From Polyangiaceae bacterium (GTDB lineage Bacteria > Myxococcota_A > Polyangia > Polyangiales > Polyangiaceae): DNA of 64,000 nucleotides. The translations under genes were made by a program, and so were the position numbers. The notes beneath the pieces are model-generated. The model ran no database searches. It was not told the origin of the DNA and saw only the letters and a program-made list of their open reading frames with translations. This document shows positions 51,196-58,428 of the stretch, piece after piece (position 1 is the stretch's first letter; every line of letters starts with the position of its first letter). Location of the stretch: contig JACKEB010000013.1 in NCBI GenBank assembly GCA_020633205.1, forward strand, positions 186,001 through 250,000, written 5' to 3'.

Positions 51196-52491
51196 ATGGT
51201 TGACCGACTGTTGACAGCCAGTGAAGCCGCCGCGCTCCTGGGCATACGCCTGCCTACGCTCTACGCGTACGCTAGCCGCGGAAAGCTACGCAGTGAGCGT
51301 GCCCCTGGCAGCGCGCGGGCGCGCATGTATCCAGAGTCAGAGGTGAGGAGGCTGTTGCGTGCCACTCAAGCTCGTTCCGGACATGCAGCTGCCGCCGAGG
51401 GCGCTCTGAACTGGGGGCAACCGGTGCTCTCATCGAGCATCACCGAGATCAGCGAAGCCGGACCTTGTTACCGTGGGGTAGCGTTCAGCGAATTGATCGA
51501 GCAGCAGGTGCCGTACGAAGCCGCCTGCGAGTTGCTTTGGTACGGGGATTGGGGGGAGAGGGAGCGCTGGAGCGAGCTGAAGCTACCTCGGGCGTCGGCG
51601 CTCGGCCCATGGCTCAAGCGGATCCGTCAGGTGCCAGAGCTCGGCTCCCTTGAGGCCTTGCAGCTACTCGTTCCGTGGATCGCCCTCGACGACCCTACGA
51701 GTCATGGTGCGACCGCAGAGGCGGAGCGCTCCCGCGGCCGCAAACTCATCAGCCTGCTCGCTGCCTGCCTCGGTCCCGCGGTAGCCGGAAGCGGACTTGC
51801 CGCGCCGCTCGAGTCGCAACCGATAGCGAGTCGCGTCGTGCGGGGGATCTTGGGAGCGCCTGGTCGACGATTTGCGGCGCAGGTCGAGCTGCTGAACGCT
51901 GTCTTGATTGCGTGTCTGGATCACGAGCTCAACGCGTCCACGTTCTGCGCACGGGTCGCGGCGAGCGCTGGAGCCAACCTCTACGCGAGCATCAGCGCCG
52001 GGCTCGGTGCGCTGTCTGGCCCCCGACATGGGAGGGCGTGTGACCGCGTAGAGGCGTTGGTTCTAGAGGTGGAGCGTCCCAGTCGGGCGCGGAGTTTGGT
52101 TGATGAGCGTGCGCGTCGCGGTGAACAGCTCCCCGGGTTCGGACACCCATTGTATCCGCACGGAGACCCTAGAGGTCGTCTGCTGTTGGAGCTTGCGTCT
52201 CGTCACGCCAAGAGCCGCGCGTTGACCGCGCTGAACGCCTTGGCGCAGGCGATGGTGGATACGGGGCGGCCGGGACCGACGCTCGACGCTGGTTTAGTGG
52301 GTGTTAGCCTTGCGTTGGGGTTGCCTCGAGGCGCTGCTGCCGGTCTATTCGCTCTGGGGCGCGCGGGGGGTTGGGTCGCTCATGTGCTCGAACAACGAGA
52401 GCAACCGGAGCTCCTCCGACCAAGGGCGCGCTACGTGGGCGCGCCCGGCCGCGCTGCGCTGCCGGTTAGAGACCCAGGCGCTCCGGGCTGA
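51196..52491 (+). CDS. Citrate synthase fused to an N-terminal DNA-binding domain
   Basis: 431 residues. Residues 1-57 form an excisionase/MerR-type helix-turn-helix (LTASEAAALLGIRLPTLYAY, YPESEVRRLL). The rest is a citrate synthase: LDHELNAST (His243), ALSGPRHGRA (His278), GFGHPLYPHGDPRG (His317, Arg326) and GPTLDAGLVGVSL (Asp364). All three catalytic residues are present, so the domain may still bind or turn over oxaloacetate and an acyl-CoA. The adjacent 11-bp inverted repeat is a natural binding site. I infer an enzyme-regulator that controls itself and the divergent synthase. Its end overlaps the HAD gene by 26 bases. Confidence 0.9.
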   Translation: MVDRLLTASEAAALLGIRLPTLYAYASRGKLRSERAPGSARARMYPESEVRRLLRATQARSGHAAAAEGALNWGQPVLSSSITEISEAGPCYRGVAFSELIEQQVPYEAACELLWYGDWGERERWSELKLPRASALGPWLKRIRQVPELGSLEALQLLVPWIALDDPTSHGATAEAERSRGRKLISLLAACLGPAVAGSGLAAPLESQPIASRVVRGILGAPGRRFAAQVELLNAVLIACLDHELNASTFCARVAASAGANLYASISAGLGALSGPRHGRACDRVEALVLEVERPSRARSLVDERARRGEQLPGFGHPLYPHGDPRGRLLLELASRHAKSRALTALNALAQAMVDTGRPGPTLDAGLVGVSLALGLPRGAAAGLFALGRAGGWVAHVLEQREQPELLRPRARYVGAPGRAALPVRDPGAPG

Positions 52492-53128
52492 GCTCGTCAT
52501 AGCCGGCGACGATTGCAGTCGCCTTCCCGAACTTCGCTGGGCCGAGCTCGGGGTCGGGCATCGCGATGACTTGCATCCCCGCAGCCAGCGCGGCGTCCAC
52601 ACCTGCTGGCGAGTCTTCCAGCACGACACAGTCAACCGGCTCTACGCCCAATTTCTGTGCGGCAAAGAGAAAAATGTCGGGTGCAGGCTTGAGTTTCTCT
52701 ACACCCTGGTCATCCCCGCAGATCAGGTGATCGAATAGAGAGAACCAGGGGTGGCGCTGGAGCTTCAGGTCGGTCAACGCACGCTCGGCACTGGTCGCGA
52801 CCGCCATCCTGACGTTTCGCTGCTTGAGCTGTGCCGCGAAAGCTGACGCTCCCGGCTTTTCTTCCACGGTGGGGAACAGTCGTTCCAGATGCGGTCGCCG
52901 TCGCGCGAGCATCTCGGTGCCATTGAATGGCAGCTGCAACGTCTCCACCAGGTAGGCCGCGCCCTCGCGACTGTCCCGGCCGATCATGTTCGCCTTGATG
53001 CTCCAGTCGAAGTGCTTTCCGTACTCACTCACCACGGCCTGAATCGCGCGGGTGTATAGGATCTCCGTATCGAGAAGGATCCCGTCGAGGTCGAAAATCA
53101 CGTGCTTGGCCGGACGCTGGAGAATCAC
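52466..53128 (-). CDS. HAD phosphatase, HDHD1/pseudouridine-5'-phosphatase-like
   Basis: 220 residues from GTG 53128, with GGAGG immediately before it. HAD motifs: HVIFDLDGILLDTEILYTRA (I), VRMAVATSAERAL (II), EKLKPAPDIFLFAAQKLG (III), CVVLEDSPAGVDAALAAGM (IV). The helical cap (DWSIKANMIGRDSREGAAYL, LQLPFNGTEML) resembles the HDHD1 branch more than bacterial beta-phosphoglucomutases. The likely substrate is a small phosphorylated sugar or nucleoside. Transcribed toward the fused citrate synthase gene. Confidence 0.9.
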   Translation of the reverse strand: MILQRPAKHVIFDLDGILLDTEILYTRAIQAVVSEYGKHFDWSIKANMIGRDSREGAAYLVETLQLPFNGTEMLARRRPHLERLFPTVEEKPGASAFAAQLKQRNVRMAVATSAERALTDLKLQRHPWFSLFDHLICGDDQGVEKLKPAPDIFLFAAQKLGVEPVDCVVLEDSPAGVDAALAAGMQVIAMPDPELGPAKFGKATAIVAGYDELSPERLGL

Positions 53129-53240
53129 CCTCCGACCCTAGCGAGAGCCACGCTTGGGTGCAAAGCCCCCGCGCCGTTGGACGGCAGGTGTCACGTGGCC
53201 GTCGCGTGCAGCGGTAGCTGCCGCTCAGAGGCAGGCGCTG

Positions 53241-53312
53241 TTCAACGACACTGCGCTGTTCGAAGCCACTGTGCCGTTCGAAGGCACTGCGCCGTTCAAA
53301 GACACTGCGCGA
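53241..53312. repeat. Minisatellite, 4 x 18 bp
   Basis: Four 18-bp units beginning TTC(A/G)A(A/C)G, e.g. TTCGAAGGCACTGCGCCG at 53277. Copies differ at two to five positions. It runs from the intergenic spacer into the last codons (FAQCL) of the lipoprotein gene on the minus strand. The CTGCGCCG core also occurs in the 19-bp array at 58141. Confidence 0.85.
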
Positions 53313-54348
53313 ACGTCGCTTGGGTCGACGGGTGTTTGAATGATCGGCAACTTGAGAAGCCGAAGGCTGTGCAGTCAACGGGGAAGCGGACGCCGCCGTA
53401 GCACAGATTCATCGTGGTCCCATCGCAGCTCTCTTCGCAGGCAGCGGCTTGCTCTGGGGTGCAGCCAGCAGCGGCGCAGTACGTGCCGGTTGGATCGTCC
53501 GAGCACTGGAGGCCCACCGAGGTGCAGTCCAGCTGCAGGAGCGCGCCGCCAGTGCAGAGGTTCGCGGTATTCCCATTGCACGTCAGTCCGCTCGTGGCGC
53601 AGGTGTCGCTCGTCTTTAGGAAACAACCGGTTTGCCCGCCCTGGGTGCGGCACTCTGCTTGTACGGCGGAGCAAGCAGCTCCGATGCCCTCACCCCCGAT
53701 GCAGGTGTAGTAGTTGTTGCCTGCACAACGCTCAGTTCCGTCGGGATCCGAACAGTCCGCAACCTTGCATCCTGCGGAGTCGTCTACGAAATCTCCGTTG
53801 GAGTCGTAGAGCACGCAGGTGCCACCTCGAGTGGAGCAGTCAACGAAGAAGTTGTTCCCGCAATCGTAGGCAACGTTGTTCTCGCAGCGAATGCCTGTCT
53901 GACCGTTGCACGCCTCCCCTGCGTAGCCGTAGCCAACGCAGGTCGCGACGTCGTCGCAGTTTTTCGCGGCGAGGGTGCAAGACGTCCCGAGGAACGCCGA
54001 CTGATAGCTCCACGTGACGCAGTCACTGATCCGGATGCCCGGCAAGAGGGGTGAGCAGGAGTTTCGCAGGATGCAGGAGCGCACCACATCCCAGTTGGGT
54101 TGGCTGATGCCATCGCAGTCGGTGAAGCCTCCCGCTCCCGCGGTGCCACCAGCGCCAGCTCCGGAGGTGCCGCCTTGGCTTCCGCCCGAGCCGCCACTCG
54201 CGCCCGTGCCACCTTGGCCTGCACCTGCAGAGTCGTCGATTTCGTACCGGTCCAGCCCCAACACGTTGCTGCAGCCCGTGATGCCGAGGACTCCGATGAA
54301 GGAGCAGCTCACAAGCGCGCTGTATAATTGCCGCGCGGAAACGAACAT
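53296..54348 (-). CDS. Cys-rich lipoprotein of the kinase/PEGA operon
   Basis: 350 residues. Signal peptide with lipobox ITGC, a Gly/Ser/Ala linker (GAGQGGTGASGGSGGSQGG), then about 28 Cys in a repetitive pattern (CDDVATCVGYGYAGEACNGQ, CSDPDGTERCAGNNYYTCIG, TSGLTCNGNTANLCTGGALL, ACEESCDGTTMNLCYGGVRF). Units of about 40 residues with CxGNxxxxCxGG resemble myxobacterial secreted disulfide repeats. Its ATG overlaps the stop of the TPR/PEGA gene (TGATG), so it is the third gene of the kinase operon. Likely surface-exposed. Function unknown. Confidence 0.82.
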   Translation of the reverse strand: MFVSARQLYSALVSCSFIGVLGITGCSNVLGLDRYEIDDSAGAGQGGTGASGGSGGSQGGTSGAGAGGTAGAGGFTDCDGISQPNWDVVRSCILRNSCSPLLPGIRISDCVTWSYQSAFLGTSCTLAAKNCDDVATCVGYGYAGEACNGQTGIRCENNVAYDCGNNFFVDCSTRGGTCVLYDSNGDFVDDSAGCKVADCSDPDGTERCAGNNYYTCIGGEGIGAACSAVQAECRTQGGQTGCFLKTSDTCATSGLTCNGNTANLCTGGALLQLDCTSVGLQCSDDPTGTYCAAAGCTPEQAAACEESCDGTTMNLCYGGVRFPVDCTAFGFSSCRSFKHPSTQATFAQCL

Positions 54349-55394
54349 CAGAATTCCCCCGCGAGCCCGAGGCTGGATACGCCCACGAATGCACCGACGC
54401 GAGGTCCCCGCGCCGCTCTTGGGGGCGCGCTCTGGTCAGTGCCATCGAAGAACCAAAGGTAACCCCCAATAGCGAGACCGACGACACCCACGGCGAAGCC
54501 AACGGTAGAAGCGATGGCGTAGGATTTGGTGTTGGCGAGGTCCGCGTCGGAAGTTCGGGGGCACTTGCCACCGGGGCAGTCTTCCGCCAACTGGGCTTCT
54601 TTCTGCGTGGCAATGATGCCGCACACGCCACCAACCAGTACCCCTGTTGCGCCGACCCCGAGTGCGATCCACGTCAGGGTAGGGTCATGCTGGCTCTGAT
54701 CGGCGCCGGTATCTGGGTTGGTTGGGGGCATCACCGGCGGCGGCTCCGCTGGCTCAACTGGCTCGACCTTGAGCGTGAGCACGACCTCGCTGCGGTCACC
54801 CTCCTTCAGTCTGACAGCCTTCGCGGCGGGTAGGTAGCCGGGGGCCTCTGCTCTCACTTGATGCAGACCTGGATCCAGGCTGATTCCGTCGGTCTCTGAC
54901 GGCGCGACGGCCTTGCCGTCGACCGAAACCGTTGCCGGGCTGTCGCCAAGCACCTCGACCTTGATCGTCAGCCGCGGCACGCGAGGTAGCGCAGAAGCGA
55001 GCAGCCCCTCTGCCTCATTTTGTGCGTCCACAAACGGCTTCGGAGCGTCTGCGGGGAGCTCGGTGTCCAGCACCTTGCGCAACACGGCGACCGCGGCTGT
55101 CAGTTCGCCTTCCTGAAGCTGACAGCGTGCCAGCGGCACCAAGATGGTTGGCGCCGCGTAAAGCTCGGCTGCTCGCTCCAACAAGCGAATCGCCTCCGAG
55201 CATTTCCCTGCGGATGCAAGCTTTACACCTTCGACACCCAGGGTGCGAGCCGCCGCCAGCTCAGACTCACTTGGTTCGGCCTGTGCGCTGTCAGGAGTAC
55301 CGATCAGGGCGACGGCGATCGCGATGCTCGAGAACAGCACCGCTCCATGCCGCGTCCTAGTCCAGTCCCTCGTTCGCCCTCTCCCACCCTGCAT
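54348..55394 (-). CDS. TPR/PEGA-domain membrane protein of the second kinase operon
   Basis: 348 residues from ATG 55394. Signal-like N-terminus (AVLFSSIAIAVALIGTPDSA), TPR-like helices (GVEGVKLASAGKCSEAIRLL, TILVPLARCQLQEGELTAAV), a PEGA domain (PATVSVDGKAVAPSETDGIS, DPGLHQVRAEAPGYLPAAKA) and two C-terminal membrane helices (WIALGVGATGVLVGGVCGII, IASTVGFAVGVVGLAIGGYL). The domain order matches the protein at 12-977 with one extra helix. It follows the kinase gene and is coupled to the lipoprotein gene. It likely anchors in the inner membrane and may relay an envelope signal to the kinase. Confidence 0.85.
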   Translation of the reverse strand: MQGGRGRTRDWTRTRHGAVLFSSIAIAVALIGTPDSAQAEPSESELAAARTLGVEGVKLASAGKCSEAIRLLERAAELYAAPTILVPLARCQLQEGELTAAVAVLRKVLDTELPADAPKPFVDAQNEAEGLLASALPRVPRLTIKVEVLGDSPATVSVDGKAVAPSETDGISLDPGLHQVRAEAPGYLPAAKAVRLKEGDRSEVVLTLKVEPVEPAEPPPVMPPTNPDTGADQSQHDPTLTWIALGVGATGVLVGGVCGIIATQKEAQLAEDCPGGKCPRTSDADLANTKSYAIASTVGFAVGVVGLAIGGYLWFFDGTDQSAPPRAARGPRVGAFVGVSSLGLAGEF

Positions 55395-55552
55395 GTTCTG
55401 ACTCACTCTACACGTTGCCTGGGCCAGGCGCAGCAAAGCTGCCCCGGCTTGCAGTCGTGCGGTTAGCAAGCTTGTGGCCGCTTTTCGAGTGTGAATCGGC
55501 CGCCGACGCAGGTCACGCGGTCTCTGGCGTGGCCCCACGACCGGCGTGGGCT

Positions 55553-57025
55553 TCAAAAGCCGAGATCAGGCTCCGACGGCTTCTTCTGGAAACCTTTCCA
55601 CGTGGGCGAAACCTTCGGCTTTTCCTTGCCGGCATCGCCAGTTGCCCCTGCGTCGGCCTCAGCTGCTTGCTCCGGGTTCGGCGCGCCCTGCACCTCGTCG
55701 GCAGTCGCGCTGATTTCAACGGGTGGTAGCCCCACGCTGGGCTGAGCTGCGGGCGCTGCCGTTTGCGCTGCTGCGGCCGTAGGCTCAGCAGCTGGAGCTG
55801 TGAGTGTTCGCACCAGCCACACGGCACCAAAGCCCAACAGCAATGCGACTACCGCACCAAAGCCAATCCACTTCGGACGCGGCAGCGCCCGCGATGCGGG
55901 CCCAACATCCATCACGCTCGACGTGCCGATGGTACCTAAGTACCGCGGGGCAACCGGGAGGGGAGGCGGTGGTGCGCTTCCCGGGCCGGGCGGCGCCGAA
56001 GGTGCGCCCGTCCCAAGGAGCGTGGCCAGGTCAGAGCGTGGTGGAGGCACCGAGCCGCTCAGGGTGCCGTGAACGATGCTGTTGCCCCCCGCGACGATGG
56101 TGTTGACGCTCCCAAGCGAGCCGCCCAAACCAGATGCTTCGAGCAGGGCCTCCGCGGCTTCATCCGCCGTTTGGTAGCGATCATCCGGATCTCGCGCGCA
56201 GCAGCGGTAAAACCAGATATCCAGTTCCTGGGGCAACCACTTCGCGGCGTCGTGCACCGACGGCAGGTCCTTCGTGCAAATCGACAGCAGCAAGTCGCCG
56301 AAAGCCTCGCCCTCAAAGGCCAAGCGCCCCGTAAGCATGTTGTAGACCACCATGCCCAACGAGTAGATATCCGCGCGGGAATCGACAGACTTTAGCCCAC
56401 GCACCTGCTCGGGGCTCATGAACTGCGGTGTGCCGAGCACCGTGCCGGTGCGGGTCGTCGAGGTGTTCTGGTTGACGTCGGACACCTTCGCGATGCCAAA
56501 GTCGAGGACCTTCGCGACTTCTCCACCGTCGTCTTCCGAGTGCGCGAGGAAGATGTTCGCTGGCTTCAGATCGCGATGAACGATGCCCTGCTGATGCGCC
56601 AGGCTGAGGCCACGGGCGACCATCGCCGTGATGCGGACCACGTCCTCAAGCGGTACCGGACCGTGATCGAGGCGACGCTCCAGCGTTTCACCGCTCAGCA
56701 TCTCCATCACGAGGTAAGGCAGTCCCTCTTCCGTCTCCCCGCTGTCGTAGACCTGGACGACGAAGCGAGACCGCAGCTTTGCGGCCGCAGTGGCTTCCAC
56801 GCGGAACCGGTGCCTGGCCTCCCGTGACTGCGAGTACTCCTTGGCGATCAGCTTGATTGCAACGGTTTGATCGAGCGCTTCGTGATAGGCGGACCAAACC
56901 GTGCCCATGGCGCCGAGGCCAAGCACAGAGCCGAGGCGGAACTTGCCTGAAATGAGTTGTCCCGCCTCGCCCGAAATATCGGGCTGGTCCCTGCGGGTCA
57001 GATCGTCATCGCCAAGGCTGCTCAC
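55553..57025 (-). CDS. Transmembrane serine/threonine protein kinase
   Basis: 490 residues. Catalytic domain: GSVLGLGAMGTVWSAYHEA, VAIKLIAKEYSQS, GIVHRDLKPANIFLAHSEDD, LDFGIAKV and TPQFMSPEQVRG. A Pro/Gly/Ser linker of about 80 residues leads to one membrane helix (WIGFGAVVALLLGFGAVWLV) and a Pro/Ala/Glu tail outside. Unlike the kinase at 977 it has the canonical HRDLKPAN loop. First gene of a three-gene operon with a TPR/PEGA protein and a lipoprotein. The 1.4-kb region upstream has no gene. Confidence 0.93.
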   Translation of the reverse strand: MSSLGDDDLTRRDQPDISGEAGQLISGKFRLGSVLGLGAMGTVWSAYHEALDQTVAIKLIAKEYSQSREARHRFRVEATAAAKLRSRFVVQVYDSGETEEGLPYLVMEMLSGETLERRLDHGPVPLEDVVRITAMVARGLSLAHQQGIVHRDLKPANIFLAHSEDDGGEVAKVLDFGIAKVSDVNQNTSTTRTGTVLGTPQFMSPEQVRGLKSVDSRADIYSLGMVVYNMLTGRLAFEGEAFGDLLLSICTKDLPSVHDAAKWLPQELDIWFYRCCARDPDDRYQTADEAAEALLEASGLGGSLGSVNTIVAGGNSIVHGTLSGSVPPPRSDLATLLGTGAPSAPPGPGSAPPPPLPVAPRYLGTIGTSSVMDVGPASRALPRPKWIGFGAVVALLLGFGAVWLVRTLTAPAAEPTAAAAQTAAPAAQPSVGLPPVEISATADEVQGAPNPEQAAEADAGATGDAGKEKPKVSPTWKGFQKKPSEPDLGF

Positions 57026-57083
57026 GGTCGTCTCTAGCTGCGGTTTGGTTGCGCGCGGCGCGTGGGCACCGCTCGGTTACTTG

Positions 57084-57103
57084 TTCGCGCCGTTCGGCGC
57101 GAA
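57084..57103. other. 8-bp hairpin TTCGCGCC/GGCGCGAA
   Basis: TTCGCGCC (57084-57091), GTTC, GGCGCGAA (57096-57103). It is preceded by GGTTACTTG, which resembles GGTTGCCTG before the hairpin at 57402. Confidence 0.55.
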
Positions 57104-57401
57104 TCGATCCTCAACGAGCCTTAGTGGGCCCAAGTCCTTCAGAGTGGGAACGCTTCTCCCTCTCCGTCGTGCTTCTCTTTGCCCCCCGATCCCCCGAACA
57201 AGCCATCACTTTGGCGCTGATCTGGGGAATTGAACAGGCGTTCCGGATGCCGACTCGCGCCGGTTCCTGTGGCGGATGAACCTTCCACCCTCTCGTAATG
57301 CAGACCCCGAACGGCCGGCGGAAGGGACCAGGTGCCTTGCCAGCGACGATTGGTCCTCTTGCGCGCGTCCTAGGTGCGCTTTGGTCGCGCTGGTTGCCTG
57401 T

Positions 57402-57420
57402 TCGCGCCCCTTGGGCGCGA
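57402..57420. other. 8-bp hairpin TCGCGCCC/GGGCGCGA
   Basis: TCGCGCCC (57402-57409), CTT, GGGCGCGA (57413-57420). On the plus strand it is followed by TTTCCCTG, so it could terminate rightward transcription. Related in sequence and context to the hairpin at 57084. Confidence 0.5.
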
Positions 57421-57583
57421 TTTCCCTGACTTCTGAAGTGCTGCAAGAAGCACATTGGGTCGCTCGCCACAAGTTTCCTGTATCGTCCCCAAGGCCGGAT
57501 TCGGCCGCCCGCTCTGAAATGCTTTAATCTTCAACAGTTGGCCGTCGGACACCGATCGAAGAAAAGGCGGCCCGCTGCCCGAA

Positions 57584-57829
57584 TCACTCCAGGCAGCGCA
57601 GGCTAGGCGAGAAGGTGCGCGCATTACCTACCCCGATTCCGCTGAGAGTGCAGTCGCAGTGGTCATCTTCGCCGTTGCTCACGTGATCCGATGCACCAAC
57701 GCAATCGTAGCTCGGCGGCGCGTGCTCGGCGCTGCTGAGCGCCTCGCTTGGCGACGATCGGGCCGTCCCAGCCGTCGCCTCGTGGAAGCGCCTTCGAGCT
57801 CGAATTGAGAAACGGGGCGCCGCACCCAA
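57584..57829 (-). pseudogene. Possible remnant of a secreted Cys-containing protein gene
   Basis: The last 42 codons of this frame read PPSYDCVGASDHVSNGEDDH and CDCTLSGIGVGNARTFSPSL, ending RCLE, a plausible C-terminus of a secreted disulfide protein. The 40 codons before it are Arg/Ser/Ala-rich and look non-coding. No start or signal peptide is attached. Weak call. Confidence 0.25.
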
Positions 57830-58140
57830 ACGCTCCGGTCACGGATCGACGCGGCTTGGCCGGCGCGCTGATCTCGCGGGGCGGCCTCCCAGCGGGTATT
57901 CGAAGATCAACGCGCGCTTGGTGGTGAGGCCCGCGCCTGAGTATTACGGCAGCGCTCACTATTGAAACGCGGAAAGCCGTCGAGCTTTTCCGTGGGAGAA
58001 CGCCGAACCACACTAGCAGGTGACAGGCGACAGGCGCAGGAGACAGGCGCAGGAGACTCATGGCAACTGACTGACCGAACGGTCTGTACACCTAACGCGC
58101 GCGGGACCGCTGCAAGAAGCAGCTCACTGAGATCATGCCG

Positions 58141-58357
58141 TCTGCGCCGTCGGAACAACTCTGCGCCGTCGGAACAACTCTGCGCCGTCGGAACAACTCT
58201 GCGCCGTCGGAACAACTCTGCGCCGTCGGAACAACTCTGCGCCGTCGGAACGACTCTGCGCCGGGACGACTCTGCGCCGTCGGAACAACTCTGCGCCGTC
58301 GGGACAACTCTGCGCCGGGACGACTCTGCGCCGTCGGAACGACTCTGCGCCGTCGGG
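58141..58357. repeat. Minisatellite, 19-bp units, about 11.5 copies
   Basis: Tandem TCTGCGCCGTCGGAACAAC. Full units start at 58141, 58160, 58179, 58198, 58217, 58236, 58271, 58290 and 58325, two 16-bp deletion units start at 58255 and 58309, and a partial unit at 58344. Internal changes are limited to A/G at two positions. GTCTGTAC occurs just outside both ends. It lies 72 bases before the sigma-54 activator start. Confidence 0.92.
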
Positions 58358-58428
58358 TCTGTACCCGCGTGTCTATCTAATGAGGGTGACCCAGGTCGGG
58401 TTGAGTCTGTGATAGATTCTAGGGTCAC

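Larger units (their letters stand above)
57026..58428. other. 1.4-kb non-coding region with repeats and hairpins
   Basis: Divergent spacer between the kinase and the sigma-54 activator. The frames here are short, Arg/Pro-rich or repeat-derived. It contains two related hairpins (57084, 57402), a possible gene remnant (57584-57829), short GACAGGCGCAGGA repeats near 58022-58055 and a 19-bp minisatellite (58141-58357). Confidence 0.6.

Noticed and set aside
58141..58357. CRISPR-like regular array
   Set aside because: Units are contiguous with no spacers; it is a minisatellite.
57907..58428. Minus-strand frame of 173 codons across the 19-bp repeats
   Set aside because: Encodes only repeat-derived RRVVPTAQSCSDGAE units with no flanking domain; 19 is not a multiple of three, so frames cycle through the array.
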